Shown in pieces: positions 4,685 through 5,209 of a stretch of 5,209 bases of DNA; positions within the stretch are counted from its first letter, which is position 1, and every line of letters starts with the position of its first letter. Location: contig JAUWOX010000080.1 of the NCBI GenBank assembly GCA_030611905.1, positions 1-5,209 on the forward strand, read 5' to 3'. This DNA comes from a bacterium. GTDB lineage: Bacteria > Patescibacteriota > JABMPQ01 > JAQVVF01. Both the position numbers and the translations under genes were made by a program. The notes beneath the pieces are model-generated. The model did no database searches. It saw only the letters and a list, made by a program, of their open reading frames with translations, and had not been told where the DNA came from.

Positions 4685-5209
4685 CTAGCCCTTGGCCTTG
4701 GCGGCTTCGGACTCTTTGTCGGCGGCCTCGGCCTTGAGTTCGGCCAGGTGCTGGGCCTCGTAGGTCGCGAGGTCATGACCGGCCATGCGAGCGACGTTCC
4801 ACTCCGTGCTCTGGCGGATCTTCGAGAGGAGGAGCTTGTCCTCCAACGATACCGCGGGAGTGCCGCCGTCGTTGGAGTGGCGGGCGATCTCCTGAGAGGT
4901 GGCGGGCCCGAAGTTGTGGCCGCCCTTGCCCTTGCCCTGGTTGAGGGCAGACTGCGGCCCCTGCGTTCCCCTCTCGAGCTGCTTGGCCACCGTACTACGC
5001 AGAGCGTAGTGGAAGAGCGGCCCGATGTTGGTCAGGTTGAGGTCTCCTTGTCCCCACGACCGGCGGTCATCCCTCAGGACGTTCCGCTGACGGCCATCGA
5101 CCGTCTTCTTCCGGAGAACATGCTCCCTGGCTGCCTCGGGATCCATCGAGGGGTCGGCCTCGAGCTGGAGAGAGGTCAGGAAGGTGATCCTTGCCTGGCT
5201 CAACATCCA
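4685..5209 (-). CDS. GC-rich gene of unknown function, possibly 5' partial
   Basis: An open frame on the - strand reaches the right edge; an ATG at 5206 gives 173 residues, but the frame stays open for the one codon before it, so the true start may lie outside. It is probably a real gene: 32 of its last 38 codons end in G or C, and the protein has a coherent composition. It is hydrophilic, with an Arg/Asp-rich N-terminal third, a Gly-rich stretch NQGKGKGGHNFG near residues 90-100, a helical segment EDKLLLSKIRQSTEWNVARM at about 120-140, and an alanine/lysine/glutamate-rich tail ending AADKESEAAKAKG. No signal peptide, membrane segment or known motif is seen, and I do not recognise the family. 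Its base composition is wholly unlike the AT-rich rest of the window, pointing to transfer from a GC-rich source or to an assembly join. The structured hairpin array begins six bases after its stop codon. Confidence 0.6.
   Translation of the reverse strand, partial: WMLSQARITFLTSLQLEADPSMDPEAAREHVLRKKTVDGRQRNVLRDDRRSWGQGDLNLTNIGPLFHYALRSTVAKQLERGTQGPQSALNQGKGKGGHNFGPATSQEIARHSNDGGTPAVSLEDKLLLSKIRQSTEWNVARMAGHDLATYEAQHLAELKAEAADKESEAAKAKG

Noticed and set aside
4655..4737. Plus-strand AAGGAG followed, after a hairpin, by a GTG start at 4681
   Set aside because: The spacing is far too long unless the hairpin is bridged, and the frame stops after about 18 codons antisense to the GC-rich gene; most likely chance.

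Overview
The window looks like a piece of an AT-rich bacterial chromosome, most likely a candidate-phyla-radiation (Patescibacteria) type genome. This rests on overall AT richness, near-absence of Shine-Dalgarno motifs before the genes, and the look of the ATPase and recombinase; it is an inference, not a proven assignment. It splits into three parts.

(1) Positions 1 to about 3803 are the right-hand part of an integrated mobile element, all genes on the + strand. It begins inside an AAA+/P-loop replication-type ATPase with a C-terminal winged-helix-like region. Next come a lysine-rich protein of unknown function, an overlapping small zinc-ribbon protein, and a 525-residue large serine recombinase. 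Two notable non-coding signals lie between the genes. The first is a pair of triple GTGAAC/GTTCAC clusters in mirror-image arrangement (957-979 and 1064-1086) flanking the ATPase stop codon. The second is a 5' leader of about 140 nt before the recombinase (about 2083-2225) with a promoter-like sequence in front and interlocked inverted repeats that predict a pseudoknot or attenuator.

(2) The recombinase reading frame runs into the 3' end of a tRNA-Trp(CCA) gene on the opposite strand; its last four codons and stop lie within the tRNA. This is the usual sign of integration into a tRNA 3' end, so the tRNA marks one attachment site and the sequence to its right is host chromosome. The host part holds an AT-rich fold-back repeat, a doubtful 53-residue membrane peptide, short repeats, and a tRNA-Leu(TAA) gene on the - strand with a good intrinsic terminator.

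(3) From about 4471 the sequence changes character. A run of five adjacent hairpins (4471-4678), two of which are copies of one pseudoknot-capable unit sharing the loop TATCGGAGT, leads into a strikingly GC-rich gene on the - strand (4685 to the window edge). The structured block therefore sits directly after that gene's stop codon and would be its 3' untranslated RNA. The gene has no recognisable family. This GC-rich gene plus structured tail, and the pseudoknotted recombinase leader, are the two best candidates for something undescribed.
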